From Liolophura sinensis (Eukaryota > Mollusca > Polyplacophora > Chitonida > Chitonidae), in the NCBI RefSeq assembly GCF_032854445.1, contig NC_088301.1, forward strand, positions 50,083,187 through 50,147,186: a DNA stretch of 64,000 bases, read 5' to 3'. Of the stretch, positions 1-9,900 are shown one piece after another. The notes under the pieces were generated by a model, which was not told the DNA's origin, did no database searches, and saw only the letters and a list, made by a program, of their open reading frames with translations. The position numbers and the translations under genes are program-made. Each line of letters begins with the position of its first letter. Position 1 is the first letter of the stretch.

Positions 1-353
1 CCGGTCGGATACCAAACATATAAACGTCCCCTCATATACCAGCAGATCGCTGTCATGTGTGGTAGGTGGGGATTAAAACGTCCTAAGAATAGTTCAAAGA
101 ACGTTCGCGAGCGCGCTGTAATGAGAAATACAAGCAATATTGTCCACACACGGCTGTACCGAAGCTCTGTACAGATCGGGCATTACATTGCCAATGATCC
201 GTGCGGATATCTCGCCACTTCCTCGCGGAGACTATCAAATAGTCTCCAGAAAAATGATGTGTCGCGGCGTCATAATCCAGTTACAAAGCCATCCAATTCC
301 CAATTCAAAATGTTTGAATGTCCATGTTTTTTTCCCTTCTTCTCCCCTAATGT

Positions 354-1530
354 TTAGTTGGTGAAATCAAACAAGACGTTGCGGCTCTTGTCAATCTCGA
401 TAATGTTCTCAAACTCGGCGTAAGAGATCACGCTGATGGTTTGAACTAAGGACTGATTAAGCATTTTCCAAACGCAGATCACCCTTATATTCTGGTCAGC
501 GATTAGGTCAAAGCAGAACCCTCCCTCGTAACGTTCACGCTTGATGCCTTTACCGGTGTCCATGCCAGCTTTTCCAGTGCCTGTAGACAAGTTCATGTTA
601 GATCGGATATAAGTTTCCGAGTCCAAAATCCGGGGGTGAGTGACTTGGCCGGAGCCTGACGTCTTCCCATGTGCAAAGCCACGTAGGATAATGTAGAAAT
701 GTTGAAATTTGAAGGTTTTTAGATTACACTCCGTCAAACGGGTTCCACACACATCTATAATCAGGTGTTTGGAGAGACGCCCAAATACAAGTTTTGTTAG
801 ATGACGCTGGTATGCCCTTGGGCCACGGAGTAATGTTCAGTCAGGACGCGACGGATCAGGAACTTGGCTGGGGATTTCTCCAGAGCTTTCTCATGTCCCA
901 GCTGTACACCGGGGTGGACTTTGACTTTTCGCAAAGCACCGTGACCTCCAACACGATTTAGCAGGTCTTCTACTCTCTCCTTCCCAACTTGCCATGCCGA
1001 CATTAAGGCAAATCAACAAATAGTGCCCTTATAGAAACAAGTCACAATGAAGCCGTCCAATCATATCGATCGACCTTCTCACCGCTGCCAGGGTGTGCCG
1101 TTTCTAAACCCGTCGTTCTTGTTGCCCGTGGTGTCATTATACCACAAACCACTCGCCAGGTGAGTGTTTTTGGCGTCATTTCCGTAGGTCAGCAGAGTCT
1201 CGATGTACGCCTGATAGGGGTACATGTTGGTGGAGATGTCCACTTGTTGCCACATAGCATGCACCCATAGATTGGTGGGTGCCACCGGATCACCTTCCGC
1301 GAGTGTCTTACCTTTGCCATTCACCACTTTGGGTCTCACGAACAAATACGTATTAGCCAAGTCACGATCCCCGTTGGCGATAAAAATACCACGGGACCAC
1401 CGTCTGTAATGCTGGCAATAGGGCTGCAGGCATCATAACGTCCTTGTACACTGGTTGGTGTCGGTAGTAAAGTCCACAAATCAAATTCACTGTTGACTGA
1501 CGGACAGGAACCAGGGTGGTGTATGGCCAT
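354..1530 (-). pseudogene. Broken F54H12.2-like capsid-type gene of a Polinton/adintovirus-like element
   Basis: The minus strand carries four successive open pieces (about 1530-1336, 1360-1079, 1003-797 and 752-354) in different frames. In order they match what I recall of the protein family annotated as 'uncharacterized protein F54H12.2-like'. The N-terminal piece has ELDLW-like and SITDGGPVVF-like motifs. The middle has VAPTNLWVHAMWQQVDIS, followed by YPYQAYIETLLTYG. The C-terminus has YAEFENIIEIDKSRNV. The family is usually about 400-450 residues, and the pieces add up to about that less some internal loss. It is found in Polinton/Maverick-type elements, and I infer a virion structural (capsid) role. 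It sits last in a minus-strand series after a small basic protein and a penton-like piece. Frameshifts and stops make it non-functional as written. Family recognition is from memory and was not searched. Confidence 0.72.
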
Positions 1531-1689
1531 CGTGGTTAGCCAAAGATGTGGCGGGGTGTTCTCGTGGGACGTTTGCGGGAGCCGTTGTGGGTCCGAAAGG
1601 GCTTCCGAGGGCGAGTGAAGCTGGATCGGGATGAATCTCGCAATATATTTGGCCGAGGAGTACGGTGACCACTAGGTAATAGGGCGACC

Positions 1690-1990
1690 GATCAGACGAC
1701 AAGCTTTGACCACCAAGCGCTTACATCCTTCCACAGCCTTACGTTTGAGGGCATGCTTGACGCGGGGGCCCCTCGGAAAATGCCTTTCGCACCAACCATT
1801 GCATTTTGCAAGTGGGCTTCTACTGTGGTCATAACGAGCTTTGTCACCAGCCGACGCCCTCCTCCTCCTGAGCCCAGTGTTGCCAGCGGTGCTTTGAGGA
1901 GACTCCCTAGCACGTTGCCCATTCCATAAACCCCGTTGTGCTTGTGCTTCCCGAAAGACAGAAAATCCACCGGCACCAGCCTGATTGCAG
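1690..1990 (-). pseudogene. Small Gly-rich basic structural-protein remnant (pVI-like position)
   Basis: Two minus-strand frames share the signal. One holds a short Gln-Ala-Gly-Ala-Gly-Gly start and then a Gly/Leu stretch (GNVLGSLLKAPLATLGSG). The other holds a basic tail (KHALKRKAVEGCKRLVVKA). In related elements a protein of about 100-200 residues with this plan lies just upstream of the F54H12.2-like gene: a Gly-rich start, a hydrophobic amphipathic segment and a Lys/Arg-rich tail. It is thought to be a minor virion component similar in placement to adenovirus pVI. Here at least one frameshift separates head from tail. The order and spacing to the downstream capsid-type piece support the call more than the sequence does. 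Confidence 0.5.
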
Positions 1991-2033
1991 TGATGCACAA
2001 TGTAAAGTTGTTGAGCGTCCTCCATCGTCATTA

Positions 2034-2787
2034 TCAGTCTTTTAGGCCGCAGCGGATTACAGGAGAGGTAAGCCCCGCCGTTGGCAAAAGTGAAGTACGG
2101 AAAAGGTACGGGAATGTTCTCGATGTATGTGAAGGTCTCTGTGATTTGGTCTCCGTACAAGCCACTGGGCGGGACGAGGCGAAGCAGTGGGAATAGCGTA
2201 TCCCCCAACACGCGGGGTTCGGTGATATCCGATTACACGTACAGCCTGGGCATGGTGTTCTGGTGCAGGTTCTCTGAACCAAAAAGAATCGCATCCGCTG
2301 GGCCATTCAGAACGGCCCCATCGGGAATGCTTATAATCTTCCGTGGGCTAAAACTCACGGTTTGCGGAGATTTAAAGTCCATCGCATACCTTTGACGAAA
2401 GCCATTGGAATTGTTCCTCTATTGGGTGTTCAGGGCGTGTGCAAAGATGGTGAGTGTACGATAATATCCCTCTGGCAGGAATGTCTTGTGGGTACGACCT
2501 TGCTGAAACACACAAAGCCAGACCTCGTCGCGGCCTACTTTGTAACATGATCGCGGGCACTGCTTTTCCGCCAGTCCACATTCCCAGTCGCCGGACAGAT
2601 GAATCAGCTGAGGCAGCTGTATGGTTTTAATAAGGGATCCACAGCTATGGTCGAACAATGCCAGGCGTAGAACGCACGCGTCGCCTACCCCGGTCCTAGA
2701 GAGAGTCGATGTCTTTTCTTCTGCGACTCTGTGGGTTTCCATAACATGCGTGGAGCAGGACGATAGGTGTGAGACGTCCTGGGGCAA
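2034..2787 (-). pseudogene. Broken penton-like/minor capsid-type gene fragment
   Basis: The N-terminal part (2787-2419) contains LPQLIHLSGDWECGLAE followed by a Cys-Pro-Arg and LPEGYYRTL. This pattern fits a protein of Polinton-like elements that begins with a Leu-Pro-x-Pro-hydrophobic strand and a 'G-x-W-E-x-x-L-x-E-x-x-Y-P' strand. After a stop and a frame change, a later part (2211-2034) contains LLRLVPPSGLYGDQITETFT, which fits the C-terminal 'VP-x-x-G-x-YGD' motif of the same protein. It precedes the small basic protein in the same orientation, as in intact elements. A minor (penton-type) capsid role is inferred from family knowledge. The gene is interrupted by several stops and frameshifts. 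Confidence 0.6.
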
Positions 2788-3034
2788 AGGGTCTCAAAAG
2801 GTCGGGGATGTCCACGGTACCGTCTTTAACGCAGAGACCTCACCAGTAGGTGGTTGCGCTGGCGGTTTGCTCCTTTGCGTTGTGACCCGCGTGGGTTCTG
2901 GCGGCGATGTTGGTGGCGGTTGTTGTGGTGTTCATGGGAGGGGGTAGAGCTAGCGGTTGCTGGTATTGGTCTTGAAATGTCAGGTAGCGTTCGTTCGCTT
3001 CGGCAATCCACGATCACCATGGTTCGTTTTCCTA

Positions 3035-3240
3035 GATCGAACGCTGTAGAACTGGGCACACCTTCTTAAAAGTCGACGGACGGCGTGATGGTGTACATGG
3101 GCTGCCATTCCCCGTAACACCACACCACGCAGTCTGGCGTGGGTCGATAACCCGTTTGACAAAGACGGATTTTTCGCTACCGGTAGGTCCGCTAACAAGG
3201 CAGGTGAACGGGTGACCTCATCGCATGTCCATGGTCCACA
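3035..3240 (-). pseudogene. Packaging-ATPase P-loop fragment (FtsK/HerA type)
   Basis: An open minus-strand stretch (3217-3035) holds HPFTCLVSGPTGSEKSVFVK, a Walker A box preceded by a hydrophobic strand. This is the pattern of the genome-packaging ATPase of Polinton and adeno-like elements. The P-loop at 3167-3190 reads GPTGSEKS where GPTGSGKS is expected. A stop lies just upstream (3218-3220) and another ends the frame at 3032-3034, so only about 61 codons stay open and no Walker B region is visible. It is upstream of, and co-oriented with, the penton-like and capsid-type pieces, matching one transcription unit. I infer an inactive relic. Confidence 0.6.
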
Positions 3241-3859
3241 TGGAAAAGACACCAGATTGGTGTTATTGGGGTCCAGAGGGCTCTGAGTGTGGATGGTGTA
3301 AGGGGGCGGTCGGGTTGGGATCGTAATAAGGATCCTCCAAACAGTTACATACATCTTTCCTAAACACACGGAGGACGGTGAACCGACCCTCGCTTAAGTG
3401 ACTGTCTTCGAACATGGCACGTACAACTTGTTTTTACCCTCTGAGATCCGTGACAGTCCTGACTATACTAAAGCAGTTCACTTCATAATGAAGAACGTTT
3501 TCTCAGGCATCCCCAGGCTAGGTAGGTAATGACCACACCTGCTTGATACCACGCGCCTTATGCGAGTTTTGTCGACAAAACCTAAATCCATCAATTGAAA
3601 TGAATAATATCGGCGTATGTCAATAACAGCAACAACAAACACAGCATCTTATATGTTTCAATTTTTTTACTTGTGCATCAGAAAACAAACTACAGGAACT
3701 GGAGAAAGGAAAAAACGTATCACTCATCACGAATCAGCAAAAGTTCAAGGCAAAGTCAAAAGTTCGATCGTGGTTTCTAACAAAAAAAACAATCACAAGT
3801 TCCATTCGCCGTCAAAGTTCGCGAAAAACAAAATCACAGATGTGAAAGATCATTAGATC

Positions 3860-4167
3860 AAACACATCCTTCCTCAGGCGAGTGAGTCGCTCTCCACCCA
3901 CCGTAGGTGGGCCGATGCCTGGCATGGCGTCGACGGCTTTACTGTTCACTCCCTGAAAATCTCCCCAGGCGTCTACAGGTATGGTGATATCCTTTTGGTA
4001 ACGCTGCGCAGAAACTTACTCCCTCGTACCTGGATTCCGAAGCCTTTGGTGACGTCATTGTTCTGATAAGGTAGTAACGGTCGGTAAGCAGTCTTCCGCT
4101 TTTTCAGAGATATTGGCTGAGAAAAACTTGTTCTCATCAGGTTGTGCTGATGCCTGCTGTACTCCAC
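3860..4167 (-). pseudogene. Possible small basic core/membrane-type protein remnant of the element
   Basis: A minus-strand frame of 64 codons (4167-3973) is rich in Lys/Arg near its start (SLKKRKTAYRPLLPYQNND) and ends with a KRISPYL-type segment. After a frame change, a further open stretch rich in Pro/Gly follows (AMPGIGPPTVGG). Small basic proteins of this kind occur at the head of the structural gene series in Polinton-like elements. I do not recognise a specific family. The call rests on position, orientation and composition. Confidence 0.3.
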
Positions 4168-4384
4168 GATCTCGGGTGCATGACTTGCACCCCAGGTAGG
4201 CCGGCCAGCGCGCCTGTCTGTACACTGTTGCTACTACAACACAGACGCTTCCATAACGTCACACATTTTCTAGAACACCATGACGTCATACCGCGTCCTA
4301 TGATGTCATGGCGTGGTCGCACGCGCACGCCCCTCTCCACCAATCACAACGCCCCATTTACACACTCACCTCCCCAGTATTTAG
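4050..4384 (+). promoter_or_regulatory. CRE/ATF-site cluster with CCAAT and TATA-like boxes
   Basis: TGACGTCA occurs at 4050-4057 and 4281-4288. One-mismatch versions are at 4254-4261 (TAACGTCA) and 4301-4308 (TGATGTCA). They are followed by CCAAT at 4340-4344 and TATTTAG at 4378-4384. The order and spacing fit a plus-strand RNA polymerase II promoter. Upstream CRE sites of this kind are typical of adenovirus early promoters. A start site would fall near 4400-4415. The short plus-strand frame at 4521-4706 (61 codons, Cys-rich end) is the nearest reading frame downstream and is not recognised. The minus-strand capsid module begins on the other side, so the region could be bidirectional. Confidence 0.4.
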
Positions 4385-4399
4385 GCTCCCTCCCGTAAG

Positions 4400-5055
4400 A
4401 TTAACCCAGGCGCCGCGAAATTAATCTGATAAACTACTAGCAGCTGATTTTCTTAGGATACTGTTAACACAATCGTTTTGAGGCTAAGAACACAATGGAA
4501 AACTTTATAGACTTAAAGCTATGCTCGGTATTAAGTTTACAGTTTCCAACATCCCGGCCCTGCATAGTTTAACTCTCCATGCAGGCACTAGTCTTTCGCA
4601 TTTGAACTACACCACTTCCTTTTATCGTCGGTGTCCCATTCGCATAAATACTTATTCCCGATTTATATGCTGTGTTTGTCCGAAAGAATCAGACTTGAAT
4701 CCATGAAGCTATGTCCGGGGTTTGTCTGTGGAGGTTAGTTGGTAGGTTTCTTTTCTGGCAAAGTCTGGTTTATTCTCGTCTCTTTCATATTGTGTAATTA
4801 GGCCTACTTAACTAGTAGCGTCAAGCGAGGCGACAGAACTTAACAGTTTTGAAAGTCTTTGGTATAACCCGACTCTGGTTTCATCATGAGCTTTCCTGGA
4901 CTTCGAGGCAGACTCTCTAAGCATTAAACCACGTAAGTGGTCCCCACAATTTGTATTTACCCCGCCAAAAATTAGAACTAGTCGCTTCATAACTCTTCGG
5001 GATAGACCAAAATTTGACCAATTAAGCCGACACTAATATAACCGATTATATTAGT
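4400..5055. other. Right edge of the DNA-element relic; no recognised gene
   Basis: Composition falls from roughly half GC to AT-rich across this stretch. Short frames are present (plus 4521-4706, minus 4990-4808), but neither matches a family I know. A perfect inverted repeat of 10-bp arms around CCGA lies at 5032-5055. No long terminal inverted repeat can be identified because the left end of the element lies outside the window. Confidence 0.3.
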
Positions 5056-6631
5056 CCCAGGTATAAATAGTCCGTCGCGCATCAGATATTCAAACACCTA
5101 CTTCCCAAGTTAAAACTTTTCCACTGTCAATTTCTTCCAAGCATATTCTACGTCAGGGAAGAAAATGGAAGAAAGTCCAGAGAGGATAAATGTGTTATTT
5201 AAGTGAAAAACTTTCTCCACAGATGAATCTCGCATATTAACATAATTGCCATGCGTCAGATTGTCAGTTAAGAGGCATAAATCCTTACTTTTGTGGTTTT
5301 AAAAACGTTCGAGTCATTTCATTCGATTTGGTCATTTTCGCAATGAAAACCTGTCTTGTTTGAAATACGTGCTTGCCACTATATGGCTGAAATATTTCCG
5401 ATGAGGCTTGAAGCCAAAATCATTTATTCTGTGGAAATATATATATATATATATATACGAAACTAGGATGCCAGAAGAAAATCGAGAATTTATTAGGAAT
5501 CATTAAGCCATATACACTGTAATTTGGAATCATGACATTTCGCTGTGATGGACCCATTTGTTCTGGAAATAGGATATACCGGTACTTATATTTGAAATGA
5601 AACTAAATGTCTATTCATTTCACGGAACAATAGAAAGTTTTGCAACCCATAAACCGTATAATCTAATAATATAATCTATATAATATTTGAGCTCCACCAA
5701 TTAATACTGTAGCCAGTCCAATCCCCTAAAAGACTATAAAGCAATGAAAAAACGTAAACATGTGTATAAGCTGAGCATTCCACAGCGATTCTTAAAATTC
5801 ATTTGAAGCATTTATCCTCGTGAAAAAGTTTTATCCAGCTGATAGCTTATCAATAAAGCTTCAAAAGCACAATGAGAACTACAAAAATAAGAATAGGGTT
5901 GTAAAAATTCAAAAACAAAACAAAAACGTAACATAGTAGCTGTAACCTCCGGTGCAGTGGAATAAATGGTGTCCAGATATACCGGAGAGCCAACAGCAAG
6001 CCGCCATACAACACCCATATGACCAGGAGAGTAAAGCAACTCTATTCACAGCACAGGAGGAGCCTAGTAGCAACATAAGGACTACAACATACATATATAA
6101 GAATCTCTCGGTTGCAACTTGTTAAAAGCACAAAAAGTTAAATAGAAAAATCATGCTGCACCAGGGTGAAAGACTTGTTCCACAGCTGCTTCATGATGAA
6201 ACAAGATATTTTGTAACAAACACATTCCCCAAGATGCACCCCAGAAATGTATGCCAGTACTGACAAATTTATGGTTACTTCAGGCAGAGACATGAACCAC
6301 TGTGTCTTATGCTATTACATGGGTACAGGAATGCTCCACAGAATGTTACTTGGTAGTAAATCTAGGACAAGTGTGCATTGTCCAATAATGGATGTGACGA
6401 ACTGTTCCAAAAATAAAAATAAAACTAAAAGCTCATCATAAGGCCTAGTTTGAAATTGCTGTTCTATGCAAATTAATTCATTATTACACCATATACATTT
6501 CATGCTGCCAGGAAAGTTTGCCTGAACATAATGTTAAATTTTAGACGTTAGAAAATTGTGATGCCACATACTGTAAAGAAATAAAGGACATAGATGGTAA
6601 CAAATTTGACTTTGTGCAAGATAATGTAGTT
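5056..6631. other. 3' flank of gelsolin-like gene A
   Basis: No gene was recognised. A TA microsatellite lies at 5436-5457. The stretch 5366-5430 resembles a dispersed mollusc repeat (a 'TATGGCTGAAATATT' core). Part of this interval nearest 6631 is expected to be the 3' untranslated region of gene A, which reads leftward. Minus-strand AATAAA hexamers occur as TTTATT on the plus strand at about 5426 and 5487, about 1.1-1.2 kb from the stop. Whether they are used is unknown. Confidence 0.35.
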
Positions 6632-6876
6632 TTAAGCAGCCAGAGCCTGGGTGACACGCCCATTCCCAACAGGTCCCTCGACAACGCACTCTATGGAGGC
6701 AAAAGGATGATCAGACTTCATCAGGTGACTCTGCAATTTAGACACAAACATTAACTGTTACCGAATGTGTTTATATGAATCAACATTTGAAATTTCATTA
6801 TCAGGTTTGCTATAAAGAAACACCAAAAGAAGGAGTAAAACACTGATTTGACACACATGCTTTTACTTGTATGACA

Positions 6877-6929
<53 letters not shown>

Positions 6930-9900
6930 GCAAATCATTATTTTATAACCATATGAACTTGTAAAAGGTGGAAATATGTAATCTTATGCTTTCAAGCCCA
7001 TTCAAAAATATGTAGTATTAATGCCTATATATTTTCATACTATAAATACAAGGAAAAAAAGTTATTTTGTTATGCGAGGATTAGAGGTTTAACTTACATG
7101 AGCATAGGATAAGGCATTTCTCCGCTCATCCCTTGAAGCCTCTTTTCCCACCCAGACAAAGACGTGATTAACCAGATCAAGTACAAAAACATCCTGAATC
7201 AAACAAAAAGCCAAACCTTAAAATTAACTTTGATACTCTTGGGCTGCACTGAAATATAAAAATATTAAATATAATATATAGAACATGATATAAATGTTTG
7301 TGGAACTTTCATATCCAATTTTTCTTCCACTTAACAAAATAAGATGAAAGAACGTTTTTTTACATTTGAGAAAACATAACACTGATACAGACAGCCACAA
7401 AATCAGGAAATCACACTACCTTGCTGTCAAAATCTGACAGAGAAATGGGCCCTTCCTTTACTTCATCCATGTCCATACTGCCATCCTCATCGGATACCCT
7501 AATAATTTGTAAAAAAATCCACAAAGCAGTGCTGGTTAGTGAGTGCAAGATTTTGTATTCCTTGGACAAGAAATTTAAAAATCAGTATTTATGTCTATTA
7601 TAAGAACATATCATTAGTGTGGACACATTCAGCTTTATGAAAAGAGGCAACTTTACATAATGCTAATGTAGCATAAGCCAACAGTGTCATGTAATATCTA
7701 AAGAAATAACAATGGGGAAATCCATGTATAATTTGAGAACGAAGACATCTGAATAATTATATGCTACATAAAAAGGATTTGTACAGCTTGGCTTTAAATC
7801 TCTGAATCTACACCTACTTGTAAAGTTTAGGTGGTCCCTGAGCAGGGGTTTTTGTCTTTTTTGGCCCTTTTCCCTCAGAAAGACTACTGAAGAATTCATG
7901 CTGTCAAAATCCAAAAAGAAGACTCCATGAAAGTTTTGTCATTTTTGTACATACAAATGCTAAATGTAACAAATATGAAGCGGTTTCAGTCTCCAACGTT
8001 CTAAAATCATAAATGAAAGGCTAAACAGTTCACTAAGTAGATAATTGTCATGGTAAACTGGACAATCCTCCTAGGTCTTAAGTGACTGTTCCGCTTTCAT
8101 TAAAATTTTAATCGCTGTTATTAATTATTCTTATAATTATTATTATAATTAAACAAGTTCCACACTTCTTTCAAAAATGAAACTTTTATGATGCTTTCTG
8201 GCTCATATTGATAATAGGCTTTATTATTACAGTGAAAGTTTCTTATAAAACTTCACTTTATGAAAACCGAGAGTTAGTGTTGATATTAAAGGAGAGGGTT
8301 GTAATTACAGATTTAGGGGTGGAATCTCCCTCCAATATTTCAGTTGAAGGTTTACCACCTCTTTCAGACTTCAGCTTCTGCAGATATTGCATAGCCTGTG
8401 GAAATAAAATAACCTTCAGTCACGTTTGCAAGTCTTTGGTAGTCAATAAATTTCATGGACGACTTACACACAAATCTAATACTATCACAGCATTATATAT
8501 TTAAACACTCACGATCATCCAAGTATGCAAGCCAAATTCAAACCTTTACCTTGAACTTCTCATCTTTGTTGGCCTTCTCTCCATTGTACTGGAAAATTCT
8601 CAGCCCCAAATCCAGAATAAACACATCACATTCGTTAATGTTTTCCTTCTTTGTCCCTATCTGTAAGAAGAGGTACAAAACGTTGCATGAAGCAAATACA
8701 CAAGTACAACCAAGGGAGGTAATTCAATATACCCAGTTACCACACACATGAATCCAGAGTTAAAAATTTAGGTACAATTACCTCTTTCACCACAACACTT
8801 TTTCTCTCTCCCACAACATGAAAAAGACGAGGCTTGTATTCCTCTGGCTGCACTTGGCGGAACCCAGTTTCAGCACCACCCCTCATAAGTCTGAAACAAT
8901 TTAAGTTGGAACCATCTTGTTTCATCAGTCAAAAGATGATGACTAAATTGAACAATGGAGTAAGCAAAATATCACTTAATGGTTTAGATTACGGTTTTCC
9001 ATATGGATAGACTTTAAGTTAATAAGAGTCTTGTTCCAACAGAGCAGCATTTCAAAAGAAAATCTGCCTACTCAGGGCTCCAAGAAGATGATTTTTGCCG
9101 ACTAGTTTAGTGCCAAAGCCTACTGTGGAAAATGTTATGACAACTGATGACTTCAGTTTAGAACTAAGCTCTACAGTCAGACAGTGTGGCTGATGTCTAA
9201 CTTAATTTATTTATTTACCTGAATTGTGTTTAATACCATTCACAAGAACATATCACTTTTACAGCACCTGACTATTTCTCAGGTGGAGAACTCAGACTTC
9301 AGTGAAAAACTAAAAAACTTTTCCACACTATGTACCAGTATCTAATTACATTGGTGAAAGGCAAGAGATTTCTAACAAAAATCTTAAAGACCATGAATGC
9401 TTTCACCTGCTTACACCATTGCCACCATGGCCTCCCAAGAAATAATAGACATGAGAATATGAGACACAATCTATCTGATGCTTATAAACATTTACTCACT
9501 CTAGGCTGGGAAAGTAACTTTTAAAGAGTTGAGACTCATGCCCTTGCACCTCCCTGTGCTGTATTGGCTTGTCATCCAGGAAAGTGTCCAGTTCTACAGT
9601 CTTGTAAGCTGCTGTGCCATACTCATCCTGAAAGTCAATATTTTAAGGAATTATGAACATGTAGGTATACAAATGATTAAAAAACTTTTAACTTCTTGAT
9701 TGCAAAACCCTAACCTTTAAAATCAACCCTGATGTTTTTATCTTTTTAGGGTTTATGACAACAGATAAAAAATCTATATCTTACAGTAATGTAGGCTATT
9801 TCTGATCTATTCAACTGCAACTTGGAGAAAAAAAATATCTGATATGTTTACAGCAAATTATGGTGCATAAATTTACATTCACCTGAGAACTGTATTTTCC

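Noticed and set aside
1-353. Terminal inverted repeat or further gene of the DNA element
   Set aside because: No recognisable gene or repeat end is visible; the element continues beyond the window edge.
6751-6933. Reading frames with Tyr-Ile repeats, also at 14194-14388 and 19466-19657
   Set aside because: They are translations of TA microsatellites.
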